Below are positions 17,628 through 27,019 of a stretch of 64,000 nucleotides of DNA, piece after piece. Under the pieces are notes generated by a model that saw nothing but the letters and a program-made list of their open reading frames with translations, was not told where the DNA came from and did no database searches. The DNA comes from Amphibacillus marinus (GTDB lineage Bacteria > Bacillota > Bacilli > Bacillales > Amphibacillaceae). The stretch lies in contig NZ_FODJ01000010.1 in the NCBI RefSeq assembly GCF_900110345.1, positions 62,001-126,000 of the forward strand, written 5' to 3'. Positions within the stretch are counted from its first letter, which is position 1. Every line of letters starts with the position of its first letter. Both the position numbers and the translations under genes were made by a program.

Positions 17628-18368
17628 GTGTTTAATGTGAAAGGCAAGGTTATCGTAATTACTGGAGCTAGCAGTGGAATAGGTGCTGCTACCGCACGAT
17701 TGCTTGTGCAAAACGGAGCACATGTTGTCTTAGGAGCACGGCGTCTTGATCGGTTAGAAGCTTTAAAACAAGAGTTAGTGAATGCTAGTGGATCAGTTAT
17801 TTATAAATACTTAGATGTAACAAAGGTAGTGCAACTTCGAGAGTTAATTGAGCTTGCTGTTCAGACATTTAAGCAGGTGGATGTCATCATAAACAACGCT
17901 GGTGTGATGCCATTGTCAAAACTTGAAGAGCTAAAAATTGATGAATGGAATCAGATGATTGATGTGAACATTAAAGGTGTTTTAAATGGCATCGCAGCTG
18001 GTTTACCGGTCATGCAGAAGCAAGCGGCTGGTCATTTTATTAATATTGCGTCTACTGGTGCGTATGAAGTGCTCCCAACAGCAGCAGTATATTGTGCAAC
18101 AAAATATGCAGTGCGAGCAATTACTGACGGACTTAGACAAGAAGCTTCTACAGGGATTCGTGTCACTTTGATTTCACCTGGTGTTACTGAGTCAGAGCTC
18201 GCTGATCATATTTCTGATCCAGCTGCTAGAGAAGCGATGATTGACTACCGACGCAATGCATTACCTGCTTTAGCCATAGCTGAAGCTATTGTTTACGCAA
18301 TTGGACAACCAGAGCACGTAGATGTAAACGAATTAATTGTTCGTCCAACCGCCAAGGAAAATATTTAG
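17628..18368 (+). CDS. Short-chain dehydrogenase/reductase
   Basis: A 246-residue NAD(P)-dependent oxidoreductase. The cofactor motif is TGASSGIG near residue 13, NNAG is near 88, the catalytic serine is in INIASTGAY and the catalytic pair is YCATK near 152. The start is GTG 17628, six bases after GAGGTG; another in-frame GTG nine bases upstream overlaps that site. It probably forms an operon with the Atu4866 gene under the divergent AraC regulator. The substrate is unknown. Confidence 0.9.
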   Translation: MFNVKGKVIVITGASSGIGAATARLLVQNGAHVVLGARRLDRLEALKQELVNASGSVIYKYLDVTKVVQLRELIELAVQTFKQVDVIINNAGVMPLSKLEELKIDEWNQMIDVNIKGVLNGIAAGLPVMQKQAAGHFINIASTGAYEVLPTAAVYCATKYAVRAITDGLRQEASTGIRVTLISPGVTESELADHISDPAAREAMIDYRRNALPALAIAEAIVYAIGQPEHVDVNELIVRPTAKENI

Positions 18369-18424
18369 GGATAAGTAATAGCTCCATTTAGACAGTAGCA
18401 GAGTGGAATATTTTTTCGGATTTT

Positions 18425-18459
18425 ACCATGCCAGTGATTGCATCAATCACTGGCATGGT
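18425..18459 (+). terminator. Hairpin after the SDR gene
   Basis: Perfect 16-bp arms (18425-18440 and 18444-18459) with a 3-base loop. The T tail is weak, so this may be a terminator or an RNA-stabilising hairpin. Confidence 0.6.
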
Positions 18460-18503
18460 TGATTTGAGTTATATGATTAAAATACATCGCATATTAGCAT
18501 AGA

Positions 18504-19676
18504 TTATTTAGCTGGTTCTGATGCATGTTTCTTTTGTGTTAGAAATAAAACGGTTATAATAGACAGTATAAAGACAATGCTATAAAAAAATGACCAAGCT
18601 GGAAACAATTCGATAAATAGTCCACCTAAGTATGGGGCGGTTATACTTCCGACACTAAAGCTTATGCCACACATAATATTTCCAGCCGGCAGTAATGATT
18701 TCGGCAAGAGGTCAGTCATGAACGAAACACCCATTGAATAAAGTGAACCAAGTAACATACCGGCAGCTGTAAATGTCATAATTAGAATAGCTATATTTTG
18801 TTCAAATTGAGCTGCCAAAAAGAAGGTTATTATACCACTTGATGTGACTAGACATAATGTTTTCTGACGCCCAATCCGGTCACTTAATGCCCCTAAAGGA
18901 ACTTGGGTCAGTAAGGTTGTAATTGAGAATAAAGGGATAATAATGGAAATGGTATCAATAGGATGACCAATTCGCAAACCGTAAATTGGGAAAATCCCAT
19001 GTAATAATGCTTCAAGTACACCATATGCAAAAGGGCCCATTAAAGCAATCCAGGCTAGCTTTGTGGCTGTTACAAATCTTTTAAAGGTAGCTGCGATATT
19101 AACGGTAATAATGAGCTGATCTGATGTCACCTGTTCGTTTTGAACAAATAGCATCATACTCCATACGACTAAACAGAGTAGGGAAGCAAGTAGAAATGGA
19201 AGATGCTCATGTACATATAGCAACCTTGTCATTAAAGGCCCTATTGCAAAGCCAAGACTAAAGAAGAGACCATACAGAGCAATGGTCTTCCCACGCTTTT
19301 CTGTTTTTGTTGTAGAGGTAACCCACGTCTGTGTTGCAAAACTGAGCATTTGATCACCAATACCAATAATTAAACGGAGTAAAAACCATAGCCAAAGTGA
19401 TTGCGAAACTGGAAATAATGCAAGTGCACAAATAACGAGTAACCCTCCAGTAAGAATAATGGGCTTATAACCAAACCGTTGGAGCGGTTGTTCCATAAAT
19501 GGTGAGGCGATTAGCACACCTATGTATAAGCTTGTGGCATGAAGTCCATTAACCGTTGATGACACCCCGTTTTGCTCGAGAATAATTGCCAGTAAGGGAA
19601 GCAGCATGCCTTGAACAAAACCAGAGATGGTCACAAAACTTATCATTATCCAAAATTTATTTGAAAATTTGTTCAT
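18504..19676 (-). CDS. MFS transporter (drug-efflux-like)
   Basis: A 390-residue protein with twelve hydrophobic segments, of the major facilitator superfamily. The loop 2-3 motif appears as MEQPLQRFGYKP near residue 61 and its repeat as LSDRIGRQK near 260. GGAGGT precedes the ATG. The Bacillus yfk neighbourhood also holds an MFS gene (yfkF) close to yfkD, which fits this position. The substrate is unknown; drug or metabolite export is the family norm. Confidence 0.9.
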   Translation of the reverse strand: MNKFSNKFWIMISFVTISGFVQGMLLPLLAIILEQNGVSSTVNGLHATSLYIGVLIASPFMEQPLQRFGYKPIILTGGLLVICALALFPVSQSLWLWFLLRLIIGIGDQMLSFATQTWVTSTTKTEKRGKTIALYGLFFSLGFAIGPLMTRLLYVHEHLPFLLASLLCLVVWSMMLFVQNEQVTSDQLIITVNIAATFKRFVTATKLAWIALMGPFAYGVLEALLHGIFPIYGLRIGHPIDTISIIIPLFSITTLLTQVPLGALSDRIGRQKTLCLVTSSGIITFFLAAQFEQNIAILIMTFTAAGMLLGSLYSMGVSFMTDLLPKSLLPAGNIMCGISFSVGSITAPYLGGLFIELFPAWSFFYSIVFILSIITVLFLTQKKHASEPAK

Positions 19677-19831
19677 TGTAATTTACCTCCGATCTTCATA
19701 CGAGAGTAGGACACTAATACTTTAAAGCTTAGCTCGAAAAAAAACAATAGGTAAGGTAATCATTTCTAATTTGACTATTCATTAGCGATAAAAATTCTGA
19801 AAAAAATAATATGATAAAGGAGTCGATACTT

Positions 19832-20221
19832 ATGTTATTTAAGTTTAAAGAAGAGGGGATTCGGGTTGAATTAGCCTATGGCATCCTAGATGTTTCTGAG
19901 GATTTGTACCACGGCTACAAACCTGAGCATTTATTAGTTTCAGCTATTGCAGGCTCCAGTGCACAGGAGTTTACTGATCTCCTTGAGCTTCATCACACAC
20001 ATGTTGATGACTTTTTTATTAGAAGTGAAGTGACAAAGGATAAGAAAGATGAGAATCGCATTAAGCGAATAAAACTGCATTTTGTCGTGAAGGGCAGAAA
20101 CTTAAATATTGATAAACTGTACCGTATTTTAGAAAATGCTCGTGCAAAATGCGCCATTATCCGTTCTGTTGAGGGTAGTATTGATATTGTTGAAACTTTA
20201 GAAATTGTCTCATTAAATTAG
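19832..20221 (+). CDS. OsmC-like protein, first cysteine replaced
   Basis: A 129-residue protein of the OsmC/Ohr fold, which in typical members reduces organic peroxides using two cysteines. The first cysteine position is occupied by serine (AGSSAQEFTDLLE near residue 40). A single cysteine remains in ARAKCAIIRSVEG near 108, so classic peroxidase chemistry is unlikely. AAAGGAG precedes the ATG at 19832; an in-frame upstream start at 19811 lacks such a site. It stands alone between an MFS gene and yfkD. Confidence 0.8.
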   Translation: MLFKFKEEGIRVELAYGILDVSEDLYHGYKPEHLLVSAIAGSSAQEFTDLLELHHTHVDDFFIRSEVTKDKKDENRIKRIKLHFVVKGRNLNIDKLYRILENARAKCAIIRSVEGSIDIVETLEIVSLN

Positions 20222-20351
20222 CAGCATTACTTGAGACATTGGCTGTGTATCATGTTATAACATGAATTGTGATCTGAATTTAACCTTAATAAAGAGAATG
20301 CTTGACCGGATGCTGTTAAAGTCTCATATATCTCAGTTGCTAAACTAAATG

Positions 20352-20390
20352 AAAAGAATGATTGATCAATTGATTAATCATTCTTTTTTT
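20352..20390 (+). terminator. Terminator in the gap before yfkD
   Basis: Arms AAAAGAATGATT (20352-20363) and AATCATTCTTTT (20376-20387) end in a T-run. The hairpin lies 130 bases after the OsmC-like gene; the rest of the 240-base gap shows nothing else. Confidence 0.75.
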
Positions 20391-20462
20391 GACCTTGTTT
20401 GCACACATAAAATAACTTAGTAGGAGCATAATAGAAGAAAACTTTAGAAAGGAAGTAATTCT

Positions 20463-21215
20463 ATGAAACGATTACTTGTTCCTCTGTTATTTTTTGGCTT
20501 TCCAATTCAAGTTGTTGCAGTCTCAGAAGAACTGCTGATCGATCCAGATCAATTACCAGCACATGTGCAATCAATTGAACAAGAAAATACACGTGTTCAA
20601 GAACATGCACAAGCAGTGTTTGGCGAGGCTAAGTCATTAACGAAAACAATGCTAGAAAAGCAAGCGCAACAAATTAGCAACCCTTTTTTTATAGAACAAC
20701 TTAATGAGACACAGGTAAATAATTCTAAATTTGCTTTTGGTTATAAAAGTGAGGTATATCTTGGTAGATGGCCACTTCATTATGAAAGTAAAGAGACAGG
20801 GATAAACTGGTCCTATCAGAAGGTAAATGAGAATTATGTTAGTCCTGAACGTATTAAATATTTTCAAACAGATGAAGTTAAAGTGAATGGGGGAATTCAA
20901 TCGAAAATTCCTGGTTCTGAACAGATACAACAAATGGTTTTGCAAAATGTTATGGAGCGTCTTTCAATTCCGGTTAGCTTTGAAGCCAGTTTTGGAGCGG
21001 ATACTGAAAAGGTGTTAGCATTAAACAACAATGCAGGACGTGAGACCTTAGAAGCATATGCAGGTGCGGTTAAGGAAGTTGGACAGGTCACCTATGGAGA
21101 GGTTTTTCTAACGATGAATGGACGTAAGCAAGATTTAACCATTAAAAATGTCGTTGATGAAGAGATCACAGTTTGGTTACCTATTCCAAATCGGCTTGCT
21201 TTTCATTTTAAGTAA
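20463..21215 (+). CDS. yfkD: YfkD-family exported protein
   Basis: A 250-residue protein with a short N-terminal signal sequence (cleavage is likely after about residue 20). It matches the YfkD family as I know it: the conserved stretch KFAFGYKSEVYLGRWPLHYES lies near residue 87, and the C-terminal part ends in WLPIPNRLAFHF. Its function is not known; the B. subtilis gene belongs to the general stress neighbourhood. It converges on an MscS gene, the same pairing as yfkD and yfkC in Bacillus. Confidence 0.87.
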   Translation: MKRLLVPLLFFGFPIQVVAVSEELLIDPDQLPAHVQSIEQENTRVQEHAQAVFGEAKSLTKTMLEKQAQQISNPFFIEQLNETQVNNSKFAFGYKSEVYLGRWPLHYESKETGINWSYQKVNENYVSPERIKYFQTDEVKVNGGIQSKIPGSEQIQQMVLQNVMERLSIPVSFEASFGADTEKVLALNNNAGRETLEAYAGAVKEVGQVTYGEVFLTMNGRKQDLTIKNVVDEEITVWLPIPNRLAFHFK

Positions 21216-21223
21216 CAAGTAAT

Positions 21224-21264
21224 AATGGGGCTATTCATGATTCGTGAATAGCTCCATTGTTTTT
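21224..21264. terminator. Bidirectional terminator
   Basis: Arms of 14 bases at 21224-21237 and 21245-21258 (one G-U pair) are followed by TTTTTT, between yfkD and the MscS gene. Confidence 0.85.
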
Positions 21265-22130
21265 TAGTGCTTAGTCTGATGCTCACTTAACTGTATGGTT
21301 TGTTCAGGCATCTTAATGTTATTTCGGTACAGATGCTTGGCGATGATCCCTCTTGCCTCCCGATTCGTTGCAAAGAAGGTAAGATCTTCACATAATCCAG
21401 TAATAAAATAGCTATAACCTCTAAACTGCTCATTTAGTGAAGCCATCCCAATGTAACTAAACGGTTCGACTGGATCACCGGAGAGATCACGTTTTAGGTA
21501 GGTATCTAGCTTACTATTTAGCTCCTGACAGGCTTCTTGTAAAACGCGCTCTACGCGGCTGGGATCTTCATAAAAGCTAGTGGTTATCGTTTCAATAATG
21601 CGCATTTTATCTTTATTGTAATTTTCAACGGTTTGAACTTGTCCATTATTAATTGAAATAATTGAACCTGACCAATCTCGAATCTTTAACATACGAAATC
21701 CGATTTCTTCAACAGTACCGTTATGAGTACTATTAATTGACACAAAATCGCCTTTTTGCAGCTGCTTTTCATAAACAATAAATAGACCAGCTAATAAATC
21801 CTGAACCAAATTTTGGGCACCAAAACCAATAATGATCCCAAGGACACCTGCTCCGGCAAGCATGCTACCAACCTCAATGCCAAAGACAGATAAGCTGTAT
21901 AAGATAAAGCCGATTGAACCTAAATACTTAATAATAGAAGTGACCAATGAGGTTATCGTTTCAGATTCCTTGCCATCGATTAGCGTCGCTTTTGCTAATA
22001 ACGATTTAACAATTCTTTGTAGAATAAAAACCAAAGTAAGAATTAATAAACCACCAATGATAATTTTTGTAAAATTGTTTTCTAAAATGAGTGTAAGTAT
22101 TTCAATTGTTCGCTCCCAGGATAAATCCAT
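21264..22130 (-). CDS. Small-conductance mechanosensitive channel, MscS family
   Basis: A 288-residue membrane channel that opens on membrane tension to release solutes during hypo-osmotic shock. Three hydrophobic segments lie in the first 125 residues. The pore helix has the glycine/alanine pattern GSMLAGAGVLGIIIGFGAQN, followed by LVQDLLAGLFIVYE and the beta domain (GDFVSINSTHNGTVEEIGFR). AGGAGAG precedes the ATG. It corresponds in position and type to yfkC. Confidence 0.93.
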   Translation of the reverse strand: MDLSWERTIEILTLILENNFTKIIIGGLLILTLVFILQRIVKSLLAKATLIDGKESETITSLVTSIIKYLGSIGFILYSLSVFGIEVGSMLAGAGVLGIIIGFGAQNLVQDLLAGLFIVYEKQLQKGDFVSINSTHNGTVEEIGFRMLKIRDWSGSIISINNGQVQTVENYNKDKMRIIETITTSFYEDPSRVERVLQEACQELNSKLDTYLKRDLSGDPVEPFSYIGMASLNEQFRGYSYFITGLCEDLTFFATNREARGIIAKHLYRNNIKMPEQTIQLSEHQTKH

Positions 22131-22263
22131 TTCTATCTCTCCTTACCTTATTAACGATGTTGCAATCCCTTTTAGTATAGCATGAACAAATAGCTGGTGG
22201 ACAGAGTGAGCTGTTTCTCGTAAAATAGATGAGGCTAATGTTTAACAAAAGGAGATTATTAAA

Positions 22264-22413
22264 ATGAATCAACGCACAACAATAGAGAGCCTAAAGCAGC
22301 AAATGCAATTGTTTCTTAATCAGCTCGACGCATTAGATCCAAGTCAAACATCAGTGGACGATGTCGATGCATTACTATTATTACTTGAACAGATGGAAGA
22401 AAAACTGCGCTAG
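22264..22413 (+). CDS. Small SE1561-family-like protein
   Basis: A 49-residue acidic, helical protein with the segments LKQQMQLFLNQLDALD and VDDVDALLLLLEQMEEKL. It has a strong AAAAGGAG site, and a stop codon precedes the pdaA leader. Size, composition and position next to pdaA fit the small SE1561 family of Firmicutes; I am fairly but not fully sure. The function is unknown. A stem-loop between it and pdaA partly covers the pdaA ribosome site. Confidence 0.75.
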   Translation: MNQRTTIESLKQQMQLFLNQLDALDPSQTSVDDVDALLLLLEQMEEKLR

Positions 22414-22434
22414 GTTTTCAAAATATGAGATCAT

Positions 22435-22480
22435 CTCTTGCATAGTTTTCTCCTTTTTTTTGCAAACTAAGCAAGAGGTG
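22435..22480 (+). promoter_or_regulatory. Hairpin covering the pdaA ribosome site
   Basis: CTCTTGC (22435-22441) can pair with GCAAGAG (22471-22477), which overlaps the pdaA ribosome site AAGAGGTG (22473-22480). This could lower pdaA translation, but the loop is long (29 bases). Confidence 0.35.
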
Positions 22481-22487
22481 ATGAGTT

Positions 22488-23270
22488 ATGAAAAAAATAA
22501 TTGGGATCATAGTGATGAGTTTAATGGTAAACGCATTAATTCCATCGGTAAGTTATGCTTATGGCTGGGGCTACAAAAAAGGAGCAAATAATGAGCCGCC
22601 AGAAGTAGGGAAGTATGGAGATATTTTGGCTCAATATGGTGGTTATTATATTGATGATTCGGAAGAAAAGGTTGTTTATTTTACTTTTGATAATGGCTAC
22701 GAGGAAGGGTATACAGCGGGAATCCTAGATGTTTTAAAGGAAGAAAATGTCCCCGCAACTTTTTTTGTAACCGGTCATTATGTGCGGAGCGTGCCGGATT
22801 TAATTAAACGAATGGTTAATGAGGGACACATAATTGGTAATCACTCTGATCAGCATCCGGATTTCACTAATTTGACCAAAGAAGGATTTAAAGAAGAATT
22901 AGAAAATCTTGATCGTGCTGTTGAGTCTTTGACAGGGATTAAGAAGCTTCAATATGTCAGGCCACCACGAGGGGTCTTTAATGAGGAAACGATAAAATGG
23001 GCCAATGAGCTAGGTTATATTCATATGTTCTGGTCACTGGCATTTGTCGATTGGCATAGTGATCAGAACAAGGGCTGGGAATCAGCCTATCAGCAGGTGA
23101 TGGATCAGGTGCACCCTGGTGCCGTTATTCTATTGCATACCGTATCTGAAGATAATGCTAAGGCTATTGTGCACTTAATTAAAGGCTTGCGCGAACAGGG
23201 TTACACCTTTAAATCTATAGACGATCTCGTGCTAAAGAATCTTGTGCCTAAACCTGTTTTGGGTTTTTAA
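22488..23270 (+). CDS. pdaA: Peptidoglycan N-acetylmuramic acid deacetylase (PdaA-like)
   Basis: A 260-residue exported polysaccharide deacetylase. The signal peptide runs to about residue 24 (PSVSYA). Catalytic motifs are TFDNGYEEGY (the usual TFDDG reads TFDNG, as in PdaA), HSDQHPDF for the metal, RPPRG, DWHSD and LLHTVS. In B. subtilis PdaA forms the muramic delta-lactam of spore cortex, needed for germination, which suggests a spore-forming lineage. It follows the SE1561-like gene and ends at a strong terminator. Confidence 0.92.
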   Translation: MKKIIGIIVMSLMVNALIPSVSYAYGWGYKKGANNEPPEVGKYGDILAQYGGYYIDDSEEKVVYFTFDNGYEEGYTAGILDVLKEENVPATFFVTGHYVRSVPDLIKRMVNEGHIIGNHSDQHPDFTNLTKEGFKEELENLDRAVESLTGIKKLQYVRPPRGVFNEETIKWANELGYIHMFWSLAFVDWHSDQNKGWESAYQQVMDQVHPGAVILLHTVSEDNAKAIVHLIKGLREQGYTFKSIDDLVLKNLVPKPVLGF

Positions 23271-23287
23271 CAGGTATTCTACAATAT

Positions 23288-23328
23288 GACAACAAAACCG
23301 GGTTTAAGATAAACCCGGTTTTGTTGTC
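23288..23328. terminator. Bidirectional terminator
   Basis: Perfect 18-bp arms (23288-23305 and 23311-23328) with a 5-base loop, between pdaA and the convergent ppk. Confidence 0.92.
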
Positions 23329-23336
23329 TGTTAAAC

Positions 23337-25427
23337 TTACTCTTCATCATCCATAACCTGATAAGCCAGCTCAAATAATTCGATTTGGCTATTAAACAAT
23401 GGTGTGTCCTGTGACTTTTCGACATATTGATAGAAGCCATCACTATTTAACTGCCGAGCCTTTCTGTTATCAGCTAAAAAAAACTGCAAAATTGTTTTAA
23501 TGCGCTTTTTATGAGCTTGGTCTGGAATTGGAAAGAATAGCTCAATTCGCTTACTCATATTGCGGGTCATCAAGTCAGCCGACGACAAGTAAAACTTTTC
23601 GTGCCCTGCATGGTGAAAATAGTAAATCCTGCTATGTTCGAGAAAGCGGCCAACAATACTAATGACCTTAATCTGTTCACTGATCCCGGCAATTCCCGGT
23701 TTTAAACAACATATCCCTCTAATAATTAAGTCGATTTTGACGCCCATTTGTGATGCTTGATAAAGCTTTAGAATAAGTGCTTTGTCAGTCAAGGCATTCA
23801 TCTTCATAATAATATGACCAGTACCAGAGGTCTTATGACAGGCGATTTCTTGATTAATCAAGGAGACAAGGTCATCTCTTACTGAGAAAGGGGCCATTGA
23901 CAAGGTATGATAATTTGGTTTCTTTGTATAGCCACTTACATAATTAAAAAAATGGGTAGCATCAATCGCAAATGCCCGTTTAGCGGTAAAAAAGGAAAAA
24001 TCGGTGTAAAATCTTGATGTATGATCATTATAGTTGCCTGTCCCAATGTGAACGTAACGCTCAATTTTATTGGCGCCTTTCTTTACAATTAAGGTAATTT
24101 TACTATGAGTTTTTAAGCCTGTCATGCCATAAATGACGTGACAGCCAGCTTTTTCGAGTTCCTTAGCCCATTGAACATTGTTGGCTTCATCAAAGCGTGC
24201 CTTAAGTTCAACTAGAACAGTGACTTGTTTTCCGTTCTCAGCCGCTGCTTTTAAGCTTGCTACAATTGGTGAATCACCACTTACGCGATAAAGGGTTTGT
24301 TTGATCGCTAATACACTTGGGTCCTGTGCAGCGGCCCCAATAAAATCAACGACTACCTCAAATGACTCATAGGGATGATGTAAAAGAATATCTCTACTCA
24401 GAATTTGTTCAAAAATACTTGTTATTGGGTTAAGCTCGCGTGCAGGTTGTGGAATAAGTTTCTGATAAACTAATGTGTCAAAGCTATCGCTCAAATGTTC
24501 ATAAAAATCAGATAGAAAAGTATAGTCAAGTGGGCCATTTTGAAAATAAATATCATCAGTATTTATTTCTAAAACATGCTGCAAAAAATGCATCAGTTTA
24601 AGATCATGATTATCTCCAATTACTTCAAGTCTTACGGCTGCTCCCCAGCGCCTTTTTTTTAACTCCTTCTCAATTTCTTTTAATAAATCACGTGCGCCTT
24701 CCTCATGGATATTCAGATCGGCATTCCGAGTTATCCGAAATAGGGTTGTCGATTGAACGTGATAGCCTTTAAATAATGAATCGATAAAATGAACAATTAC
24801 ATCTTCTAGCAGAATATAGTGATGGCGATCTTTAAGTTGGATAAAGCGATTTAATAGAACAGGAACTTGAACAATCGCTGTTACGAGCTTGATCGGATGA
24901 TTTAACTTTGATAGCTTAACTGCAATATTTAGTGAGCGATTTGCTAACAATGGGAAAGGGCGATAGGCATCAATAGCCAAAGGTGTTAGGGCAGGAAATA
25001 CCATTTCATCAAAGTAATCCCTTAACCATTTATGGTCAGCTTTAGCTAAATCTTTAAATGTTAGTATGTTTATTTGGTGCTCCTGTAGCTCTTTTAGTAG
25101 GTCTTGATAATAGCTTTGCTGGTCATTAGCAAGTTTGTGAATGTGCTGGTTAATTGCTTTCAATTGTTGTAATGGCGTTAATCCTGATTTGTTATCCTTG
25201 CGGTTAAAGCCAACACGTACTTGATCTTTGAGTGCGGCAACACGGACCATAAAGAACTCATCTAGATTTGAAGAAAATATTGCGATAAAGCGTAAGCGTT
25301 CAAGCAGAGGATTGGCAAAGTCAACTGCTTCTTCAAGCACACGTTTATTGAAGTGAAGCCAGCTAATTTCCCGATTATTGAAATAAGCAGGGTTGTCCAA
25401 ATTAGTTTCACCGTTCAATTTGTACAA
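23337..25427 (-). CDS. ppk: Polyphosphate kinase 1
   Basis: Polymerises the gamma phosphate of ATP into inorganic polyphosphate. About 696 residues with the four PPK1 domains: the N-terminal NREISWLHFNKRVLEEA, the middle YHPYESFEVVVDFI, and the phosphorylated-histidine segments GLKTHSKI and YVHIGTGNYN. I chose the TTG start at 25427, eight bases after AAAGGAG; the frame also opens with ATG at 25472, inside ppx, but without a comparable site. It is the last gene of a three-gene operon with ppx. Confidence 0.93.
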   Translation of the reverse strand: MYKLNGETNLDNPAYFNNREISWLHFNKRVLEEAVDFANPLLERLRFIAIFSSNLDEFFMVRVAALKDQVRVGFNRKDNKSGLTPLQQLKAINQHIHKLANDQQSYYQDLLKELQEHQINILTFKDLAKADHKWLRDYFDEMVFPALTPLAIDAYRPFPLLANRSLNIAVKLSKLNHPIKLVTAIVQVPVLLNRFIQLKDRHHYILLEDVIVHFIDSLFKGYHVQSTTLFRITRNADLNIHEEGARDLLKEIEKELKKRRWGAAVRLEVIGDNHDLKLMHFLQHVLEINTDDIYFQNGPLDYTFLSDFYEHLSDSFDTLVYQKLIPQPARELNPITSIFEQILSRDILLHHPYESFEVVVDFIGAAAQDPSVLAIKQTLYRVSGDSPIVASLKAAAENGKQVTVLVELKARFDEANNVQWAKELEKAGCHVIYGMTGLKTHSKITLIVKKGANKIERYVHIGTGNYNDHTSRFYTDFSFFTAKRAFAIDATHFFNYVSGYTKKPNYHTLSMAPFSVRDDLVSLINQEIACHKTSGTGHIIMKMNALTDKALILKLYQASQMGVKIDLIIRGICCLKPGIAGISEQIKVISIVGRFLEHSRIYYFHHAGHEKFYLSSADLMTRNMSKRIELFFPIPDQAHKKRIKTILQFFLADNRKARQLNSDGFYQYVEKSQDTPLFNSQIELFELAYQVMDDEE

Positions 25428-25449
25428 AGCGAACTCTCCTTTAGCTAAA

Positions 25450-26994
25450 TTAGGTTGTCTGTTGTTTAACAAACCTCATATTGATTTTGCGCCCTAATGC
25501 TTGTTCAATGTGTTTTTTTTGCTTTTCGCTTTGATAAGCTTCGGAACTTGCATTTTCAGAGCAATAAAGTGTTAATTTTATTGTTCTTCGACTAATTTTT
25601 AAATCAAAATCTTTAATGATTTGTCGCTTAGTTGCATCTAAGCAATAGGTGAATTTAAGTAATGCTCCTAACAATTGAAGCTTCTCTCGTTCTTTTTTGG
25701 TCAACCAGTTTTTATATGGCTTAGTAAACTGTTTGTAGACAGTCTTATTCTTAAAGGAGGATACTAATGCCAGCTTAAGCTTATCAATATGCATAAGCCC
25801 ATCAATTGAACGATTTGCAAGAATATAGAACGTGTGTTGTGCGCTAGACTCTGTATCAATATAATCGCCAAGGTTGTAGACGTTAGCTGCTTGTTTAAGT
25901 AACTGCCAATCCTTTTTATTAAGCATCTTAACTTTTTTGCTAACTAGCTTATTAAACAGTTTTCGAGTTAATGACTGGACATGGTGAATTTGTTTCATAT
26001 TAAGGTCAAAATCGTTGATAAGCTCTTGAATACTATCCGTCAAAACATTTGGAAACAAATGATTAGGCTGATTAGCTAATAACAATTGATAATTCACACC
26101 TTCTCTCAGACCCTTTTGACTTAAAATGAAGCCATCAGCCTTTGCAAAACGATATAATGAGAGAAATGTTTCGATTGCTGGGATAATAATATCAGCTCGG
26201 TCTCTAGATAATCCTTCTACCTTTTGAAGTTTTTTGGCTGGCAGCGATTGCAGGTGATCATTAATCCGAACAATATCAGCTTCAGTCATTTGATATTGAT
26301 GTAAACTAGCCATTGGATAGGCTTTATCTTCTTGATCAATCTGGGCGAGGTTTCGAGCACTACCGCCAATAGCAATTAAGGGCACATGACGATCCTTTAA
26401 CCAGCTTAAGGTCTGGAATTGCTTATTAACAAATTGCTTGATAACTCTAAAGTTCTCCTCGTTAGAACGATCATCGTTTAATAAGTTGCTTAACGTAAGT
26501 GTCCCAAATGGAAAGCTATGCTGATTAATCAATTTTCGATCTTTAAAGTATGTCACCTCAGTGCTCCCCCCACCCATATCAATGGTTAAACCTTCCCGAA
26601 TTGAGGTGGAGTTAACAACAGCTAAATAACCATAGTAAGCTTCTTCGTCCTCAGACAGAATCCTCATTGTCCAATTAAACTCATCTTTGACTCGCTTAAC
26701 GAGCTGCTTGTTATTAGCAGCTTGTCTAATCGTTGCGGTAGCAACACAAGCAAAATGAGTAAGTGGGTAAATCTTCAGCACAGATTTGAAATCAGTTAGT
26801 GTGTTAATTAAAATGGTTTGCCCTTGCTCTGTTAAGTGGTTATCAGTGTCTAAATGGTTTCTCAGCCTAGCAACAGCTTTTACGTTTTCAACCTTTCGAA
26901 ATCGCCCAGTTTGTTCTTGAAGATAAATAACAAGTCTCATTGTATTTGAGCCAATATCTATGATGGCATGATAATCCTTATTGACCTTAGACAT
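25450..26994 (-). CDS. ppx: Exopolyphosphatase, Ppx/GppA family
   Basis: A roughly 514-residue Ppx/GppA enzyme that hydrolyses polyphosphate or the pppGpp gamma phosphate. The ASKHA-type nucleotide motifs are AIIDIGSNTMRLVIY at the N-terminus and TIDMGGGSTEVTYF near residue 138; a C-terminal HD-like helical region makes it longer than the core. The start is ATG 26994 or an in-frame ATG at 27012; neither has an ideal site. It lies between an unknown gene and ppk, so synthesis and breakdown of polyphosphate are coexpressed. Confidence 0.92.
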   Translation of the reverse strand: MSKVNKDYHAIIDIGSNTMRLVIYLQEQTGRFRKVENVKAVARLRNHLDTDNHLTEQGQTILINTLTDFKSVLKIYPLTHFACVATATIRQAANNKQLVKRVKDEFNWTMRILSEDEEAYYGYLAVVNSTSIREGLTIDMGGGSTEVTYFKDRKLINQHSFPFGTLTLSNLLNDDRSNEENFRVIKQFVNKQFQTLSWLKDRHVPLIAIGGSARNLAQIDQEDKAYPMASLHQYQMTEADIVRINDHLQSLPAKKLQKVEGLSRDRADIIIPAIETFLSLYRFAKADGFILSQKGLREGVNYQLLLANQPNHLFPNVLTDSIQELINDFDLNMKQIHHVQSLTRKLFNKLVSKKVKMLNKKDWQLLKQAANVYNLGDYIDTESSAQHTFYILANRSIDGLMHIDKLKLALVSSFKNKTVYKQFTKPYKNWLTKKEREKLQLLGALLKFTYCLDATKRQIIKDFDLKISRRTIKLTLYCSENASSEAYQSEKQKKHIEQALGRKINMRFVKQQTT

Positions 26995-27019
26995 ATGCTG
27001 TGATCGCTCCATTCTTGGC

